Shown here one piece after another: positions 17,414 through 26,416 of a stretch of DNA of 64,000 nt (positions are counted from its first letter, which is position 1; every line of letters starts with the position of its first letter). Under the pieces are notes generated by a model. It saw only the letters and a program-made list of their open reading frames with translations, made no database searches and was not told the DNA's origin. Source of the DNA: an uncultured Ruminiclostridium sp. (GTDB lineage Bacteria; Bacillota; Clostridia; Oscillospirales; Ruminococcaceae). Position numbers and translations under genes: made by a program. The stretch lies in contig CANRFO010000007.1 of the NCBI GenBank assembly GCA_947629925.1, positions 62,001-126,000 of the forward strand, written 5' to 3'.

Positions 17414-18691
17414 ATGGAAATAATCAGCAATAACAAAACAGCTACCAACACCGTAGAGGTGGAATTCAAGAACAGCCCCGAGGAATTTGAGGCTGCGGTA
17501 CAGGAAGCGTTTCTTAAAAAGAGAAAGAACATAACCGTTCCCGGCTTCCGCAAGGGCAAAGCCACCAGAAAGATGATAGAAACTCATTACGGTGAAGGCG
17601 TTTTCTATGACGACGCCATAAATGCAATTTACAGAAACACAATTGACGGCGTTATAAAAGAACTGGGACTTGAAGTTGTAGACATTCCCAAAATAGAAGT
17701 TACCGCCGTCGGCAAGGAGGAGGGCGTTTCCTTCAAGGCGGAGTTCACCACCAAGCCCGAAATAAATATTTCCGATTACAAAGGATTAAATATAGCAAAA
17801 GAGGTCAAAACTGTTACCGATGAGGACGTTGACAAGTCCATCGAAACTATGCGCAGCAGAAACGCCCGCATAATCGACATTGACGACAGAGCAGCACAAA
17901 AGGGCGACACCGTTGTATTCGACTTTGAGGGCTTTGTTGACGACAAGGCGTTCGAGGGCGGCAAAGCGGAGAAGTACAGCCTTGAGCTTGGCAGCGGCAG
18001 ATTTATCCCGGGATTTGAGGAGCAGATAGAGGGCAAGAACATCGGCGAAGCCTTTGACGTAAACGTTACATTCCCCGAAGACTACAACGCTGAGGAGCTT
18101 GCAGGCAAGCCCGCAGTGTTCAAGTGCCTCCTCCACGAGATAAAGGGCAAGGAGCTGCCCGACCTTGACGACGAATTTGCTAAGGACGTAAGCGAATTTG
18201 ATACCCTTGACGAGCTGAAAGCCGACCAAAAGAAGAAGCTGGAGGAACAGGCTCAGCATGAAGCGGATATGAAGTTTGAGACCGACATAAACAACACCCT
18301 TATAGAAAAGGTGGAGGGCGAGATCCCTGAAGTAATGTACGAGAACAGCATAAACGATATGATCCGCGACTGGGAGTACAACAACAGATATCAGGGCATA
18401 ACCGTAAAGGATTATCTCAAGTACACAGGCTCCACCATCGAGCAGTTCAGAGAGAACTTCCGCGATTCCGCCGTAAAGAGAGTAAAGCTCAGACTTGCTC
18501 TTGAAAAAATAGCTGCCCTTGAGAACATTGAGGCGACTGAAGAAGAGCTGGAAAAGCACTACACCGATCTTGCTGAAGAACACAAGATGGACGTAGAGCA
18601 GGTCAAGAAGCTCATATCCGAAGAGGCTCTCTCCGAGGATATAAAGGTAGAAAAAGCATTCAACATTGTAAAGGACAGTGTTAAAGCGTAA
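17414..18691 (+). CDS. tig: Trigger factor (ribosome-associated chaperone and prolyl isomerase)
   Basis: Binds at the ribosome exit tunnel and shields nascent chains. The N-terminal ribosome-binding domain has the signature GFRKGKA (usually GFRKGKVP); the FKBP-type isomerase domain follows at about residues 155-245 ([27 protein letters not shown]), then a long helical chaperone domain. 425 residues, standard. ATG start behind GGAGG. It heads the tig-clpP-clpX block, the normal order, linking folding with proteolysis. Confidence 0.97.
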   Translation: MEIISNNKTATNTVEVEFKNSPEEFEAAVQEAFLKKRKNITVPGFRKGKATRKMIETHYGEGVFYDDAINAIYRNTIDGVIKELGLEVVDIPKIEVTAVGKEEGVSFKAEFTTKPEINISDYKGLNIAKEVKTVTDEDVDKSIETMRSRNARIIDIDDRAAQKGDTVVFDFEGFVDDKAFEGGKAEKYSLELGSGRFIPGFEEQIEGKNIGEAFDVNVTFPEDYNAEELAGKPAVFKCLLHEIKGKELPDLDDEFAKDVSEFDTLDELKADQKKKLEEQAQHEADMKFETDINNTLIEKVEGEIPEVMYENSINDMIRDWEYNNRYQGITVKDYLKYTGSTIEQFRENFRDSAVKRVKLRLALEKIAALENIEATEEELEKHYTDLAEEHKMDVEQVKKLISEEALSEDIKVEKAFNIVKDSVKA

Positions 18692-18717
18692 TTTTATCTG
18701 ACAGAAAGGAACGACTT

Positions 18718-19311
18718 ATGGATTATATGAGCCTTGTGCCTACCGTCATTGAACAGACGGGACACGGCGAGCGCGCCTATGACATTTATTCAAGACTTCT
18801 CAACGACCGTATCGTTATGCTTCATGAGGAAGTGAATTCCGTTACCGCAAGTCTTGTTGTGGCACAGCTTCTTTTCCTTGAGGGGCAGGACGCCGATAAG
18901 GACATTCAGCTTTATATCAACAGTCCCGGCGGCTCTATCACCGACGGTATGGCTATTTACGATACCATGCAGTATATAAAGTGTGACGTTTCCACTATCT
19001 GCATGGGCATGGCGGCGTCTATGGGCGCATTTCTCCTTGCAGCTGGAACAAAAGGCAAGCGTATCTGCCTTCCCAATTCCGAAGTGCTTATACATCAGCC
19101 TTCAGGCGGAACGGGAAGAGCGCAGGCTTCCGACATCGACATTGTTGCGAAGCATATCATCTATGTAAAAGACAAGATGAACCGTATGCTTTCCGAAATG
19201 ACGGGTCAGCCTCTTGAAAGGATAATCGCGGATACCGACCGCGACCATTACATGACGGCTCAGGAAGCTCTTGAATACGGAATAGTCGATAAGATATACG
19301 AAAAGCGTTAA
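18718..19311 (+). CDS. clpP: ATP-dependent Clp protease proteolytic subunit
   Basis: Serine peptidase that forms a double heptamer and degrades substrates fed by ClpX or other Clp ATPases. Catalytic Ser101 lies in GMAASMG and His126 in LIHQP; the Asp is in the later DTDRDHYM region. The oxyanion block [18 protein letters not shown] is intact. 197 residues, typical. ATG start behind GAAAGGAACG. It directly follows tig and precedes clpX by 23 bases. Confidence 0.98.
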   Translation: MDYMSLVPTVIEQTGHGERAYDIYSRLLNDRIVMLHEEVNSVTASLVVAQLLFLEGQDADKDIQLYINSPGGSITDGMAIYDTMQYIKCDVSTICMGMAASMGAFLLAAGTKGKRICLPNSEVLIHQPSGGTGRAQASDIDIVAKHIIYVKDKMNRMLSEMTGQPLERIIADTDRDHYMTAQEALEYGIVDKIYEKR

Positions 19312-19334
19312 GCGCAGAGGGAACTATCTGAAAT

Positions 19335-20624
19335 ATGTTAAAATGTAATTTCTGCGGAAAGACCGAGGGATATGTCTCCAGAATGCTGGTGGGCAAAAAC
19401 GGTGTTATCTGCAACGAATGTGTTATTGCATCATATAACATGCTTCTTGAGGAAGGCGACATTCCCGAACGGGACGAGCATTTTTTGTCTGAACCCCGCG
19501 GAAACGGAAAGCTGAAAAAGGACGATCTGCTGAAGCCTGCCGAAATAAAGGCTATCCTTGACGAATATATCATCGGTCAGGAGGAAGCGAAAAAAGTCCT
19601 CTCCGTTGCTGTTTATAACCACTATAAGCGTGTTCTTTCCGAAAACGACAAAAGCAGGGAGATCGAGCTTCAAAAGAGCAACGTCTTGCTGCTCGGTCCA
19701 ACAGGTGTTGGAAAGACAATGCTGGCGCAGACTCTTGCAAAGATATTGAACGTTCCATTTGCCATAGCCGACGCCACGACCTTGACTCAGGCAGGTTATG
19801 TTGGCGAGGACGTTGAAAATGTGCTTCTTCGCCTGATACAGGCGGCTGATTTTGATATCGAAGCGGCTGAAAAGGGAATAATCTATATTGATGAGATAGA
19901 TAAAATATCCCGCCGCTCGGAAAATACTTCGATAACCCGTGATGTCAGCGGCGAAGGCGTTCAGCAGGCTCTTTTGAAAATAGTTGAGGGTACTATATCC
20001 AATGTTCCCCCGCAGGGCGGCAGAAAGCATCCCAATCAGGAATTTATACAGATAGACACGAAGAATATTCTTTTCATTTGCGGCGGCGCGTTTGACGGTA
20101 TAGAGAAAAACATACTTTCACGTCTTAATTCATCGGCGCTCGGCTTCGGCTCGGAACTGAAAAGCCGTAAGGAACACACCCTTTCCGAAGCGTTCCATCA
20201 GGTGGCCCCTGAGGATCTTGTAAAATTCGGCATTATACCTGAGCTTGTGGGAAGACTACCCATCGTTACCGTCCTTGACGAGCTTGACGAAGACGCACTC
20301 GTAAAGATATTGGTAGAGCCTAAAAACGCTCTTGTAAAGCAGTATGTTTATATGTTCGGCCTTGACGGCATAGATCTGGAGATAGATACCGAAGCGCTTC
20401 ATGAAATAGCAAGAAAGGCTGTTGAGCGCAAAACAGGCGCGAGAGGTCTGCGCACTATATTGGAAGATATTCTCTCTCAGATAATGTTCGAGGCTCCGTC
20501 TGACGACAGTATAACAAAGGTCGTGGTTACCGCCGATAACGTTAAAAACGGAACTCAGCCTCAGCGCATACACGGAAAGAAGCCCGGGCTCCTGAAAAAA
20601 AGCACCAAGAAAAACGCAAGCTGA
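19335..20624 (+). CDS. clpX: Clp protease ATP-binding subunit ClpX
   Basis: AAA+ unfoldase partner of ClpP. The N-terminal zinc-binding domain is formed by CNFCGK and CNEC (residues 4-34). The AAA+ domain has Walker A GPTGVGKT, Walker B in [10 protein letters not shown], the pore loop GYVGEDV, the ClpP-contact IGF-type loop (here LGFGSEL) and sensor 2 GARGLR. 429 residues. ATG start behind AGAGGGAACT. A bidirectional terminator follows. Confidence 0.98.
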   Translation: MLKCNFCGKTEGYVSRMLVGKNGVICNECVIASYNMLLEEGDIPERDEHFLSEPRGNGKLKKDDLLKPAEIKAILDEYIIGQEEAKKVLSVAVYNHYKRVLSENDKSREIELQKSNVLLLGPTGVGKTMLAQTLAKILNVPFAIADATTLTQAGYVGEDVENVLLRLIQAADFDIEAAEKGIIYIDEIDKISRRSENTSITRDVSGEGVQQALLKIVEGTISNVPPQGGRKHPNQEFIQIDTKNILFICGGAFDGIEKNILSRLNSSALGFGSELKSRKEHTLSEAFHQVAPEDLVKFGIIPELVGRLPIVTVLDELDEDALVKILVEPKNALVKQYVYMFGLDGIDLEIDTEALHEIARKAVERKTGARGLRTILEDILSQIMFEAPSDDSITKVVVTADNVKNGTQPQRIHGKKPGLLKKSTKKNAS

Positions 20625-20646
20625 AAGCTTTACGAAAAAACATCAG

Positions 20647-20681
20647 AAAAAATCCTTCAGATATCATCTGAAGGATTTTTT
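20647..20681. terminator. Bidirectional terminator between clpX and the GH5 gene
   Basis: A 16-bp perfect stem (AAAAAATCCTTCAGAT with its complement) around a 3-base loop, with A and T runs on either side so that it works for both converging genes. Confidence 0.9.
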
Positions 20682-20683
20682 GA

Positions 20684-21634
20684 TTAAAGATATTTTATAA
20701 GCTCATCGCGAACAGCGTCAAGGCGTTCGTCCGACAGCCCGAAATCCATCTCTTTGTAGCTCCATGCGGCTCTCGATATATCATACTTTTCAAATACGCT
20801 GTTTATTGCCTTGAACCATTTCAGCGTATCTTCGGGACCGACTGTATCAATGACGCCGTATTCTCCGCAGTATATATCCGCTCCGCATTCCTTTGCCTTT
20901 TTTATTGCAGGCTCAAACTCCTTTTCAAAGAGTTCAGGAGTTATCTTAAGGTCGTCAAACGAATATTCCGCATTCTGGTCTATTTCCCTTACCCACGGGG
21001 CCTTCTGATGAGTGAATTCAAGCGGAGAATAGCAGTGAAAGCTGTATATTATCTTATCGTCTATCGGGTCATCAAGGTCTTTCACCGCCACAGGGCTGTT
21101 GTTCCAGTATCCGCCTATCAGTATCATGGTATCGGGCGCGTTTTCTCTTATCTTTTTTATACATTCGCAGGATACTCTGTTCCATGTGTCTATGTAATGC
21201 TTCTCGGTTATTTCGTTGAGAAGCTCAAATATCGCGGTTTCGTAATATTTGCCGAATCGTTTTGCGATCTCGTCCCAAAGGCGGATAAACCGCTGCTGAA
21301 GCTGTTCGTTCTCAAAGAACCCGCTTTCGTTTTCCTGCCAGTCAAAAGAAAATCCCGCTGTTTTATGTAGGTCGATAACAGCTTTAAGACCGTATTTTTC
21401 CGCAAGGCTCAGAGCCTTTGAGATATGTTCAAATCCGTCCTCTTTGAAAGTCCCGTCATCATTTTCAAGAACATTGTAATCTATGGGGATCCTTACATGA
21501 TCCAGTCCCCAGGAAGCGATTTTCTCAAAATCCTTTTCGGTGATGAAATTGTTCAGCCTGTCTTCGCTGTAATCGCACTGCGAGAGCCAGCCTCCCAGAT
21601 TTATCCCCTTTTTGAAGCCTTTGTCCTTTAACAC
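20684..21634 (-). CDS. Intracellular GH5-family beta-glucanase / glycosidase
   Basis: 316 residues of the GH5 TIM-barrel type with no signal peptide or membrane span, so it should act in the cytoplasm on imported oligosaccharides. Landmarks: KGINLGGWLSQ at the start, HVRIPIDY at strand 2, catalytic acid Glu141 in FELLNEI, and nucleophile Glu258 in IYCGEYGV, with WSYKEMDFG near the end. Start ATG chosen as the first codon after a GAAAGGCGGG site. It is divergent from the GH16 gene across an AT-rich 213-base region that must hold both promoters. Substrate (cellodextrin, mixed-linkage glucan fragments or similar) is inferred from context. Confidence 0.88.
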   Translation of the reverse strand: MLKDKGFKKGINLGGWLSQCDYSEDRLNNFITEKDFEKIASWGLDHVRIPIDYNVLENDDGTFKEDGFEHISKALSLAEKYGLKAVIDLHKTAGFSFDWQENESGFFENEQLQQRFIRLWDEIAKRFGKYYETAIFELLNEITEKHYIDTWNRVSCECIKKIRENAPDTMILIGGYWNNSPVAVKDLDDPIDDKIIYSFHCYSPLEFTHQKAPWVREIDQNAEYSFDDLKITPELFEKEFEPAIKKAKECGADIYCGEYGVIDTVGPEDTLKWFKAINSVFEKYDISRAAWSYKEMDFGLSDERLDAVRDELIKYL

Positions 21635-21847
21635 AGTAAATCCCGCCTTTCTTTTTCTGTAAATTTTAATAAAAATATATCATAAATAAATATATGAATA
21701 TATCATATATTTATTTTTTTTATCAAATATTCATTATTTGAAGACATATTATTTTAATGTTTTTTTGATATAAAAGTCAGTATTTTTATATTATTTCCAC
21801 ATTCAAATAACTATAATAAAAGCAATAAATATGGAGGTGATATATAA

Positions 21848-22588
21848 ATGAAAACAGCTTTTTTGGCAGCAGCTTTAGTTCCTGTTCTGTTTTTTTCATC
21901 CTGCTCGGCACAACCTGCCGAATCAATGCCCGAAGGCTCCGTTTACGTTGATTTTAAAAACGGAAAGCCTGAGGACTTTGAATGTGCGGACGGCTGGTGC
22001 AACGGAAGCATGTTCAATGTAACGTGGCATGCGGACAATGTCACTTATGAAAACGGAAAGATGCAGCTTATTATTGACAACGACCCTGCTCCGTCAGGAG
22101 GAGTTCCGTATTCAGGCGGCGAGTTCAGAAGTAAGGATTTTTACGGCTACGGCAGATATGAAGTCAGCATGAAAGCAATAAAGAACGACGGAGTCGTATC
22201 CTCATTCTTTACATATACAGGATCTTCCGACAACAATCCGTGGGACGAGATAGACGTTGAGATACTGGGAAAAGACACTACCAAGGTACAGTTCAACTAT
22301 TTTACCGATGGACAGGGAAATCACGAGTATTTATACGACCTGGGCTTTGATTCGGCGGCTAATTTTCACACATATGCTTTTGAATGGCATAAGGACAGGA
22401 TAATCTGGTTCGTGGACGGCGCCGAAGTCCACAGCGTGACAGAAAATATCCCCGTAACGGAAAGCAAGATAATGATGAACGCATGGTGCGGGACAGGCGT
22501 GGACGGCTGGCTCAACGCGTTTGACGATTCGCAGCTTCCCCTTACCGCCGAGTATCAGTGGATAAAATTTACGCCTTTTGATGAGTGA
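21848..22588 (+). CDS. GH16 endo-beta-1,3-1,4-glucanase (lichenase-like), lipoprotein
   Basis: 246 residues. An N-terminal signal ends in FFSSC, so Cys19 is a likely lipidation site, though the lipobox is atypical. The GH16 active site is EIDVE at 134-138 within WDEIDVEILGKD, with nucleophile Glu134 and acid/base Glu138, and the lichenase-type landmarks SGGEFRSKDFYGYGRYEVSMKA (in pieces) and FHTYAFEW and WFVDG are present. It should cut mixed-linkage beta-glucan at the cell surface. A very strong GGAGGTGAT site precedes the ATG. A TATAAT at 21812 is the likely -10; the -35 is unclear. Confidence 0.93.
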   Translation: MKTAFLAAALVPVLFFSSCSAQPAESMPEGSVYVDFKNGKPEDFECADGWCNGSMFNVTWHADNVTYENGKMQLIIDNDPAPSGGVPYSGGEFRSKDFYGYGRYEVSMKAIKNDGVVSSFFTYTGSSDNNPWDEIDVEILGKDTTKVQFNYFTDGQGNHEYLYDLGFDSAANFHTYAFEWHKDRIIWFVDGAEVHSVTENIPVTESKIMMNAWCGTGVDGWLNAFDDSQLPLTAEYQWIKFTPFDE

Positions 22589-22601
22589 TAAAGCGCTTTA
22601 T
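22588..22601. promoter_or_regulatory. Perfect 14-bp palindrome downstream of GH16
   Basis: ATAAAGCGCTTTAT, a perfect palindrome with a central CG as in LacI-family operators. No T-run follows, so it is not a simple terminator. It lies about 150 bases before the sugar-binding lipoprotein gene. Confidence 0.4.
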
Positions 22602-22670
22602 TGTCAGAAGAATATTTATATAGCAAAAAAATTATACAAAAAGCAAAAAAATGATATGTAAAAATTACTT

Positions 22671-22689
22671 TATAAGGTAAAATGTAAAG
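22671..22689 (+). promoter_or_regulatory. Shared promoter motif, copy 1 (sugar-binding lipoprotein)
   Basis: TATAAGGTAAAATGTAAAG. Sixteen of 19 bases match a motif upstream of the leftward surface-protein gene (25143-25161). It contains the direct repeat GGTAAA-N2-GTAAA and lies 52 bases before the start codon. A binding site for the nearby AraC-type regulator is inferred. Confidence 0.45.
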
Positions 22690-22740
22690 TATCAAAAAGT
22701 ACACCTTGACGTGTAAAAATATTAAAAGGAGGAAATACTT

Positions 22741-24165
22741 GTGAACAAGAAAAGAACACTTACTGCGGCTGCCGCGGTATTGCTCGCGGCGAGCATGCTC
22801 ACAGCCTGCTCAGGTGATGAAGGCGGCAATCCGTCAGGCGGCAATGTCGGCGGTAACGTAGTTACCTCGCAGACTACGCCCGTTCCTTCTACCATGGCTG
22901 AAGAACAGCAAAGTCAGGTAGAAGAGATCAAAGTAAAAGATTACGAACTGGAGAATAAAAAAATAACTTTCCTTGCGTCATGGCCGAGAAACCCTGCTAA
23001 GGGCAAAAATAAGGACGTTGCGCTGGAGCTTTTCCAGACGAGATTTGGCGGTGAGATCGAAGACATAACCGTTCCCGACGCCGACAGATACAGCAGACTT
23101 GCAACGCTTATTTCAACAGGAGATGCTCCCGACTTCTTCTCCGCAGGTGATATGGACGCATTCCCCAAGGGCGCGATATCCAAGATGTTCCAGCCTCTTG
23201 ATGATTACATTGATTATGACGACGAGTGGTGGAGCGATCTGAGCGACCTTAACGAGCCTTTCATATTCAACGGAAAGCATTATGTAGGCGCTGTCGGCGC
23301 TGAAGTTGACGTTCTGATGATCTACAACAGAGCGATCGTTGAGGAAAACGGTCTTCCCGATCCTATCGACCTTCTTGCCGAAGACAATTGGAACTGGGAT
23401 ACCTGCAAGGATATGATGAATAAGTTCTGCGCACAGGGCGAAGGCTACTATGCTACCGACGGCTGGTGGGTAGTAAAGGGCTTTTCCGCAACTACCGGTG
23501 TTCCTTATGTAGGAATGCAGGACGGAAAAGTAGTGAACAATCTTAGAGACGGGCTCCTTGAGCAGGCTCAGGACTTTGTTTACAATATCCGTAAGGAAGA
23601 AATGGCTTATCCTGTATGGGATTACGGCTGGGTTGCAAATGCCTCGAATGTAGGACTTGGAAAGACCTTGTTCTTCCCCTGCGGCTTCTGGGCTCTTACC
23701 GAAGTTGATACTGATTACGGTCTGAAGAACTACGGCGAGGTTAAGGATATAGGATTTGTCCCCATGCCTAAATGCCCTTATGTTGACGATTATTACATTC
23801 CCGCAAGAGTAAACGGTTATATGCTCGTTTCAGGCGCTCCCAACCCCGAAGGTGTTGCATGCTACCTCTATTGTGAAGCAGCAGCTCAGGGAAGCGAAGA
23901 AGCTGAACAGATCACAAAGGAACAGTACTTCAATGAATACGGCTGGACCGAAGATATGTGGGAAATGAGACAGACCCTTTACGATATGCTTGAAGAACAT
24001 CCTGTATTTGAATTTTATACCGGCATTTCCGATGAATTGTTCGACGCTCTTGACAATCCTTCCAAGGATTCATATCACAACGCTGTTTCCTGGATACAGA
24101 CAAGAGAAGAGATATTCAACAGCGTACAGGCTGAAATTGATAAAGCAAATCAGGTTCTTGAATAA
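22741..24165 (+). CDS. Extracellular sugar-binding lipoprotein (ABC family 1), orphan
   Basis: 474 residues. The signal peptide ends with the canonical lipobox LTAC (Cys23), followed by a Gly/Ser/Thr-rich linker to about residue 60 and a family 1 solute-binding fold (KKITFLASWPRN, DRYSRLATLISTGDAPDFF). Many Trp and Tyr residues suit carbohydrate stacking. Such proteins normally feed an ABC importer, but no permease or ATPase gene is adjacent; a terminator follows at once. It could serve a transporter elsewhere or act as a surface sensor. GTG start behind GGAGG. Its neighbours (GH5, GH16, AraC) suggest a beta-glucan-related ligand. Confidence 0.88.
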   Translation: MNKKRTLTAAAAVLLAASMLTACSGDEGGNPSGGNVGGNVVTSQTTPVPSTMAEEQQSQVEEIKVKDYELENKKITFLASWPRNPAKGKNKDVALELFQTRFGGEIEDITVPDADRYSRLATLISTGDAPDFFSAGDMDAFPKGAISKMFQPLDDYIDYDDEWWSDLSDLNEPFIFNGKHYVGAVGAEVDVLMIYNRAIVEENGLPDPIDLLAEDNWNWDTCKDMMNKFCAQGEGYYATDGWWVVKGFSATTGVPYVGMQDGKVVNNLRDGLLEQAQDFVYNIRKEEMAYPVWDYGWVANASNVGLGKTLFFPCGFWALTEVDTDYGLKNYGEVKDIGFVPMPKCPYVDDYYIPARVNGYMLVSGAPNPEGVACYLYCEAAAQGSEEAEQITKEQYFNEYGWTEDMWEMRQTLYDMLEEHPVFEFYTGISDELFDALDNPSKDSYHNAVSWIQTREEIFNSVQAEIDKANQVLE

Positions 24166-24210
24166 TTCTTACGCTCTTTAAGTTTTCATTTATCATTTTC
24201 TTCTCCAAAC

Positions 24211-24250
24211 GGAAAACCGCCTCTGTAAAGTGGCGGTTTTCCTATTTTAT
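24211..24250 (+). terminator. Intrinsic terminator after the sugar-binding lipoprotein
   Basis: GGAAAACCGCC pairs with GGCGGTTTTCC around a 10-base loop, followed by a T-rich tract. Confidence 0.85.
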
Positions 24251-24339
24251 TTAGCAAAAGACCCTGCGCGGCATTACGACGATATCAACGTCTCCTTGCA
24301 GTATTTGTATACGATACACGCTGTACACAATGAACGCCT

Positions 24340-24409
24340 CAGCTCTCTGCCATATTCTGATAAAACACAGATTGAATGACACAGCTCTCTGTCATCTGAT
24401 AAAGCACAG
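24340..24409 (+). repeat. Two imperfect 30-bp direct repeats in a gene-free stretch
   Basis: The segment 24340-24370 recurs at 24382-24409 with two small gaps or changes: both hold CAGCTCTCTG, CTGATAAA and CACAG. They lie in the 354-base interval 24166-24519, which otherwise has only the two terminators and no open frame with a ribosome site. Confidence 0.6.
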
Positions 24410-24451
24410 TCTACTATCTTTACCTTCCCCTGAACATTTCAAATCCGCATA

Positions 24452-24480
24452 TAAAAACCCCGCCGTGTGATCAGCGGGGT
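24452..24480 (-). terminator. Intrinsic terminator for the surface-protein gene
   Basis: Read leftward, ACCCCGC pairs with GCGGGGT across a 10-base loop, followed by TTTTT. Confidence 0.85.
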
Positions 24481-24519
24481 GTTATTATATTTGGAGGTAA
24501 ACCTTATTTTTTATGTCTC

Positions 24520-25113
24520 TCAGTTTCTTTTCTTTGCAACTGCGATCGCGCCGACAGCCAGTATTGCAAGACCAGCAACAACTGCTACGCCTTCAACGCC
24601 TGTATCAGCGGCTCCTTTATCGCCTGCGGTAGGAGCTGAAGTATCGCCTGCTTCACCTGCGGGAGCTTCGCTTGCAGCGGGTGCTTCGTCAGAAATGGTC
24701 ATTTCATTCAGATAAATGCTGTGTCCGATGATTATCATTCCGCCCTCTTTTATGGAGTCAAGGTAATCAGCGGGAACCTTGAAGGAGATTGATGTCCAAT
24801 CTTTTTCAACGGGGTAAGCGTCTTTTCCTTCAGCAAGTTCGGGACCGCCTTCGCCGTTGGGATCGATAAATGCCCAAGTTGAATCCATAGGCTTGATCGA
24901 CCAGTATTCTTCCTCTTCCTGATCAGGAGTAAATGTGATCGTTACATAGGAGTCAGCAGTGAGATCAGCGAATTCAGATGCGGGGATCTGGCAGTTAAGG
25001 CTCCAGTTTTTACCAAGGTTCTTGTCCAAAGTGTAAGCAGATGCCATGGTGGAGATTGCCATTGCTGCGGCTGCAGCTGCTGCAATTCCTGCAAAAATTT
25101 TTGCTTTTTTCAT
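24520..25113 (-). CDS. Secreted, membrane-anchored surface protein of unknown function
   Basis: 197 residues with a clear signal peptide (MKKAKIFAGIAAAAAA..., cleavage after ASA). The mature part (about residues 30-150) is a beta-rich domain with many Trp and acidic residues (EEEEYWSIKPMDSTWAF; WTSISFKVPADYL), reminiscent of carbohydrate-binding sandwiches but not matched to a named family. An Ala/Pro/Glu/Gly linker leads to a C-terminal hydrophobic segment ending KKRN. That tail resembles a sortase signal, but only ADTG is present, not LPxTG, so it may simply stay membrane-anchored. Start ATG at 25113 follows AGAAAGGACA; the longer in-frame start has no ribosome site. It lies downstream of the AraC regulator on the same strand. 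Confidence 0.8.
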   Translation of the reverse strand: MKKAKIFAGIAAAAAAAMAISTMASAYTLDKNLGKNWSLNCQIPASEFADLTADSYVTITFTPDQEEEEYWSIKPMDSTWAFIDPNGEGGPELAEGKDAYPVEKDWTSISFKVPADYLDSIKEGGMIIIGHSIYLNEMTISDEAPAASEAPAGEAGDTSAPTAGDKGAADTGVEGVAVVAGLAILAVGAIAVAKKRN

Positions 25114-25142
25114 GATACATTGTCCTTTCTTGATTTTTGGGT

Positions 25143-25161
25143 TTTTACCCTTTACCTTATA
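25143..25161 (-). promoter_or_regulatory. Shared promoter motif, copy 2 (surface protein)
   Basis: Read leftward, TATAAGGTAAAGGGTAAAA: 16 of 19 bases match the copy upstream of the sugar-binding lipoprotein. It lies 30 bases before the surface-protein start. Confidence 0.45.
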
Positions 25162-25209
25162 TTTTACAATGAAAAGCACCTTATCTATATCATAATAATA
25201 TTTTTTATA

Positions 25210-25977
25210 TCACTTTTTTGCTTCAACATCTTCTTTGTCGCCCCAACGTGTTCTGAAGAATTTGTTCCGATATTCTTTCGGCGTCAATTTTGTGTAGGAT
25301 TTAAAGACCTGAATAAAATAGCTTTCAGAGTTGAAGCAAAGATAGTTCGATATTTCTATGCAGGAATAGTCGGAATATTTAAGCAGGTTTTCCGCCGCCT
25401 CTATCCTTTTCTGAGAAATATACTGTGACACGGTGACGCCAAGCTCTTTCCTGAACAGCTTTGAGAGGTAGGATTCGCTCAGCCCCGCCGCTTCTGACAG
25501 CTCCTTCAGGGTGATCTTGCTGTGAAGGTGGTTGTAGATATAGTCAAGACATAAAGCGACAGGCTTTGAATAAAGCTCATGCTTTACTATCGCGTGCATT
25601 CGTTTGGCGTAGTCCTCAACGGATTGACGATGGATCGCATGTATTTCTTCCTCGGTATTGCACTTGTCTATATGTCTTATATAAACATCGCTGAGATTAT
25701 ATGCGGTTTCCATTTCCATTCCGCCCTCAATGCAGTACCTTGTGATAAAAGCTATCGTAATAATAAAATGATATTTCAGATTACGCAGCGGATCATCGCT
25801 GAGCTTTCCGAAGCCTTCGCCGCAAAGAGGCTTGAAAAGGCGCTTTGTCTCTTCCACATTTCCCATCTGGATACTTTGATAAAACGCCATTTCACGCTCG
25901 TAAGGAAGGTGCGTTATCATATATTCTCTGTTGTTGAACGCGATGTGAGCAAGAGTTTCTTCTATATCCATTTTCAT
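25210..25977 (-). CDS. AraC-family transcriptional regulator
   Basis: 255 residues. The C-terminal 100 residues form two helix-turn-helix units typical of AraC/XylS proteins: ITLKELSEAAGLSESYLSKLFRKEL, then the second with CIEISNYLCFNSESYFIQVFKSYT and the ending LTPKEYR. The N-terminal 150 residues are helical with no cupin signature, like clostridial regulators of sugar utilisation. Start ATG at 25977 follows GAAAGGAATC. It sits upstream of the surface-protein gene on the same strand and near GH16, GH5 and the sugar-binding lipoprotein, which are the likely targets; that link is inferred. Confidence 0.92.
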   Translation of the reverse strand: MKMDIEETLAHIAFNNREYMITHLPYEREMAFYQSIQMGNVEETKRLFKPLCGEGFGKLSDDPLRNLKYHFIITIAFITRYCIEGGMEMETAYNLSDVYIRHIDKCNTEEEIHAIHRQSVEDYAKRMHAIVKHELYSKPVALCLDYIYNHLHSKITLKELSEAAGLSESYLSKLFRKELGVTVSQYISQKRIEAAENLLKYSDYSCIEISNYLCFNSESYFIQVFKSYTKLTPKEYRNKFFRTRWGDKEDVEAKK

Positions 25978-26023
25978 AACGATTCCTTTCACGGATATAT
26001 GTTCTGCTGATTTATATTTGATT

Positions 26024-26416
26024 TCAGTTTCCTGTCGTTATGTAGTCTTTGATGTCGGCAAATTTCCCTTCTCCGATACCGCTGACGTCCATTATCTCCT
26101 CAACGGAATCAAATCCGCCGTTTTCCTCTCGGTATTCGATTATCCGCTGCGCTATCGTTTCGCCTATTCCCGGAAGCTCTGCCAGCTCTTCAGATGAAGC
26201 CGTGTTTATGTTTACCTTTTCATTTTCAGGCACTCTGTTCTTTTCCTGCTGTTCTTCTGTTTTATGCTCTGCCATTTCTTCAACAGACGCTTCTGCGGTT
26301 ATCTCCCTGATATATATCGTCTCTGTTCTTCGCTTCATTTCACTGAACAAAAGCAAGCATATGCAAGATATAACAAAAATTGCGGCAAGAAGCCAGAATA
26401 GTATTCTTTCTTTCAT
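26024..26416 (-). CDS. ComEA-like helix-hairpin-helix DNA-binding protein
   Basis: 130 residues with one N-terminal membrane span (about residues 5-25), a charged linker, and a C-terminal ComEA-type domain: VNINTASSEELAELPGIGETIAQRIIEYR and SVEEIMDVSGIGEGKFADIKDYI, i.e. two helix-hairpin-helix motifs. ComEA binds incoming DNA in competence; no comEB, comEC or other competence gene is near, so a DNA-uptake role is only possible. It lacks the outer SLBB-like domain of longer ComEA proteins. Start ATG at 26416 behind AAGGTGAGG. Confidence 0.85.
   Translation of the reverse strand: MKERILFWLLAAIFVISCICLLLFSEMKRRTETIYIREITAEASVEEMAEHKTEEQQEKNRVPENEKVNINTASSEELAELPGIGETIAQRIIEYREENGGFDSVEEIMDVSGIGEGKFADIKDYITTGN

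Noticed and set aside
24340-24409. Short CRISPR array
   Set aside because: Only two imperfect copies with a 10-base gap and no constant spacer size.
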